Shown: piece by piece, positions 6,271-6,272 of the stretch
Layout: every line of letters starts with the position of its first letter
Position numbering within the stretch: position 1 is the first letter of the stretch
Assembly: GCA_027025615.1 (NCBI GenBank)
Contig: JALVQM010000125.1
Location: forward strand, 1-6,272
Direction of reading: 5' to 3'
Length of the DNA: 6,272 bases
DNA from: Desulfobacteraceae bacterium
GTDB taxonomy: Bacteria; Desulfobacterota; Desulfobacteria; Desulfobacterales; Desulfosarcinaceae
Made by a program: the position numbers and the translations under genes
The notes under the pieces: model-generated
Databases searched by the model: none
What the model saw: only the letters and a program-made list of their open reading frames with translations
What the model was told of the DNA's origin: nothing

Positions 6271-6272
6271 TA

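Noticed and set aside
1..6272. Search for tRNA, rRNA, CRISPR, insertion sequences, attachment sites or toxin-antitoxin genes
   Set aside because: No cloverleaf-like segment, regular repeat-spacer pattern, transposase-like protein or terminal repeats were seen; coding genes and short gaps explain nearly the whole window.

Overview
The window holds one compact block of essential translation, nucleotide and cell-envelope genes, all on the minus strand. In transcription order (high to low coordinate) it reads prfA, prmC, rpsB, tsf, pyrH, frr, uppS and the first 114 codons of cdsA, which runs off the left edge. Every gene is recognised from conserved motifs. No mobile element, CRISPR array, tRNA, rRNA or defence gene is visible, and base composition looks even, near 50% GC by eye. 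The source is a Gram-negative-type bacterium. The short one-module EF-Ts (199 aa) and the joining of prfA-prmC to rpsB-tsf-pyrH-frr-uppS-cdsA suggest Desulfobacterota (former Deltaproteobacteria), but this is an inference from layout, not a proven placement.

Right end (6097-6272): no gene. Two adjacent hairpins lie here. The inner one has a perfect 10-bp stem followed by a U-rich run in the minus-strand direction, so it looks like the intrinsic terminator of an unseen upstream gene. Next come prfA (RF1) and prmC, overlapping by 11 nt; PrmC methylates the GGQ glutamine of the factor encoded just before it.

Middle: a 154-nt gap separates prmC from rpsB. It carries a long-range 7-bp stem enclosing a 9-bp hairpin, with a competing alternative pairing, and looks like an rpsB leader RNA. 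rpsB (S2, with an unusually long acidic C-terminal tail), tsf and pyrH follow with only 3 nt between neighbours, so translation is probably coupled. pyrH begins with TTG.

Left end: a 55-nt gap with a weak promoter-like sequence precedes frr. uppS probably starts at a TTG that overlaps the end of frr by 11 nt, and cdsA begins 65 nt after uppS. Together the genes serve translation elongation, termination and recycling, UMP phosphorylation, and the lipid carrier and CDP-diacylglycerol needed for envelope synthesis.

This is an ordinary core-genome region. The most interesting item is the structured rpsB leader; I see no evidence of a new multi-gene system.
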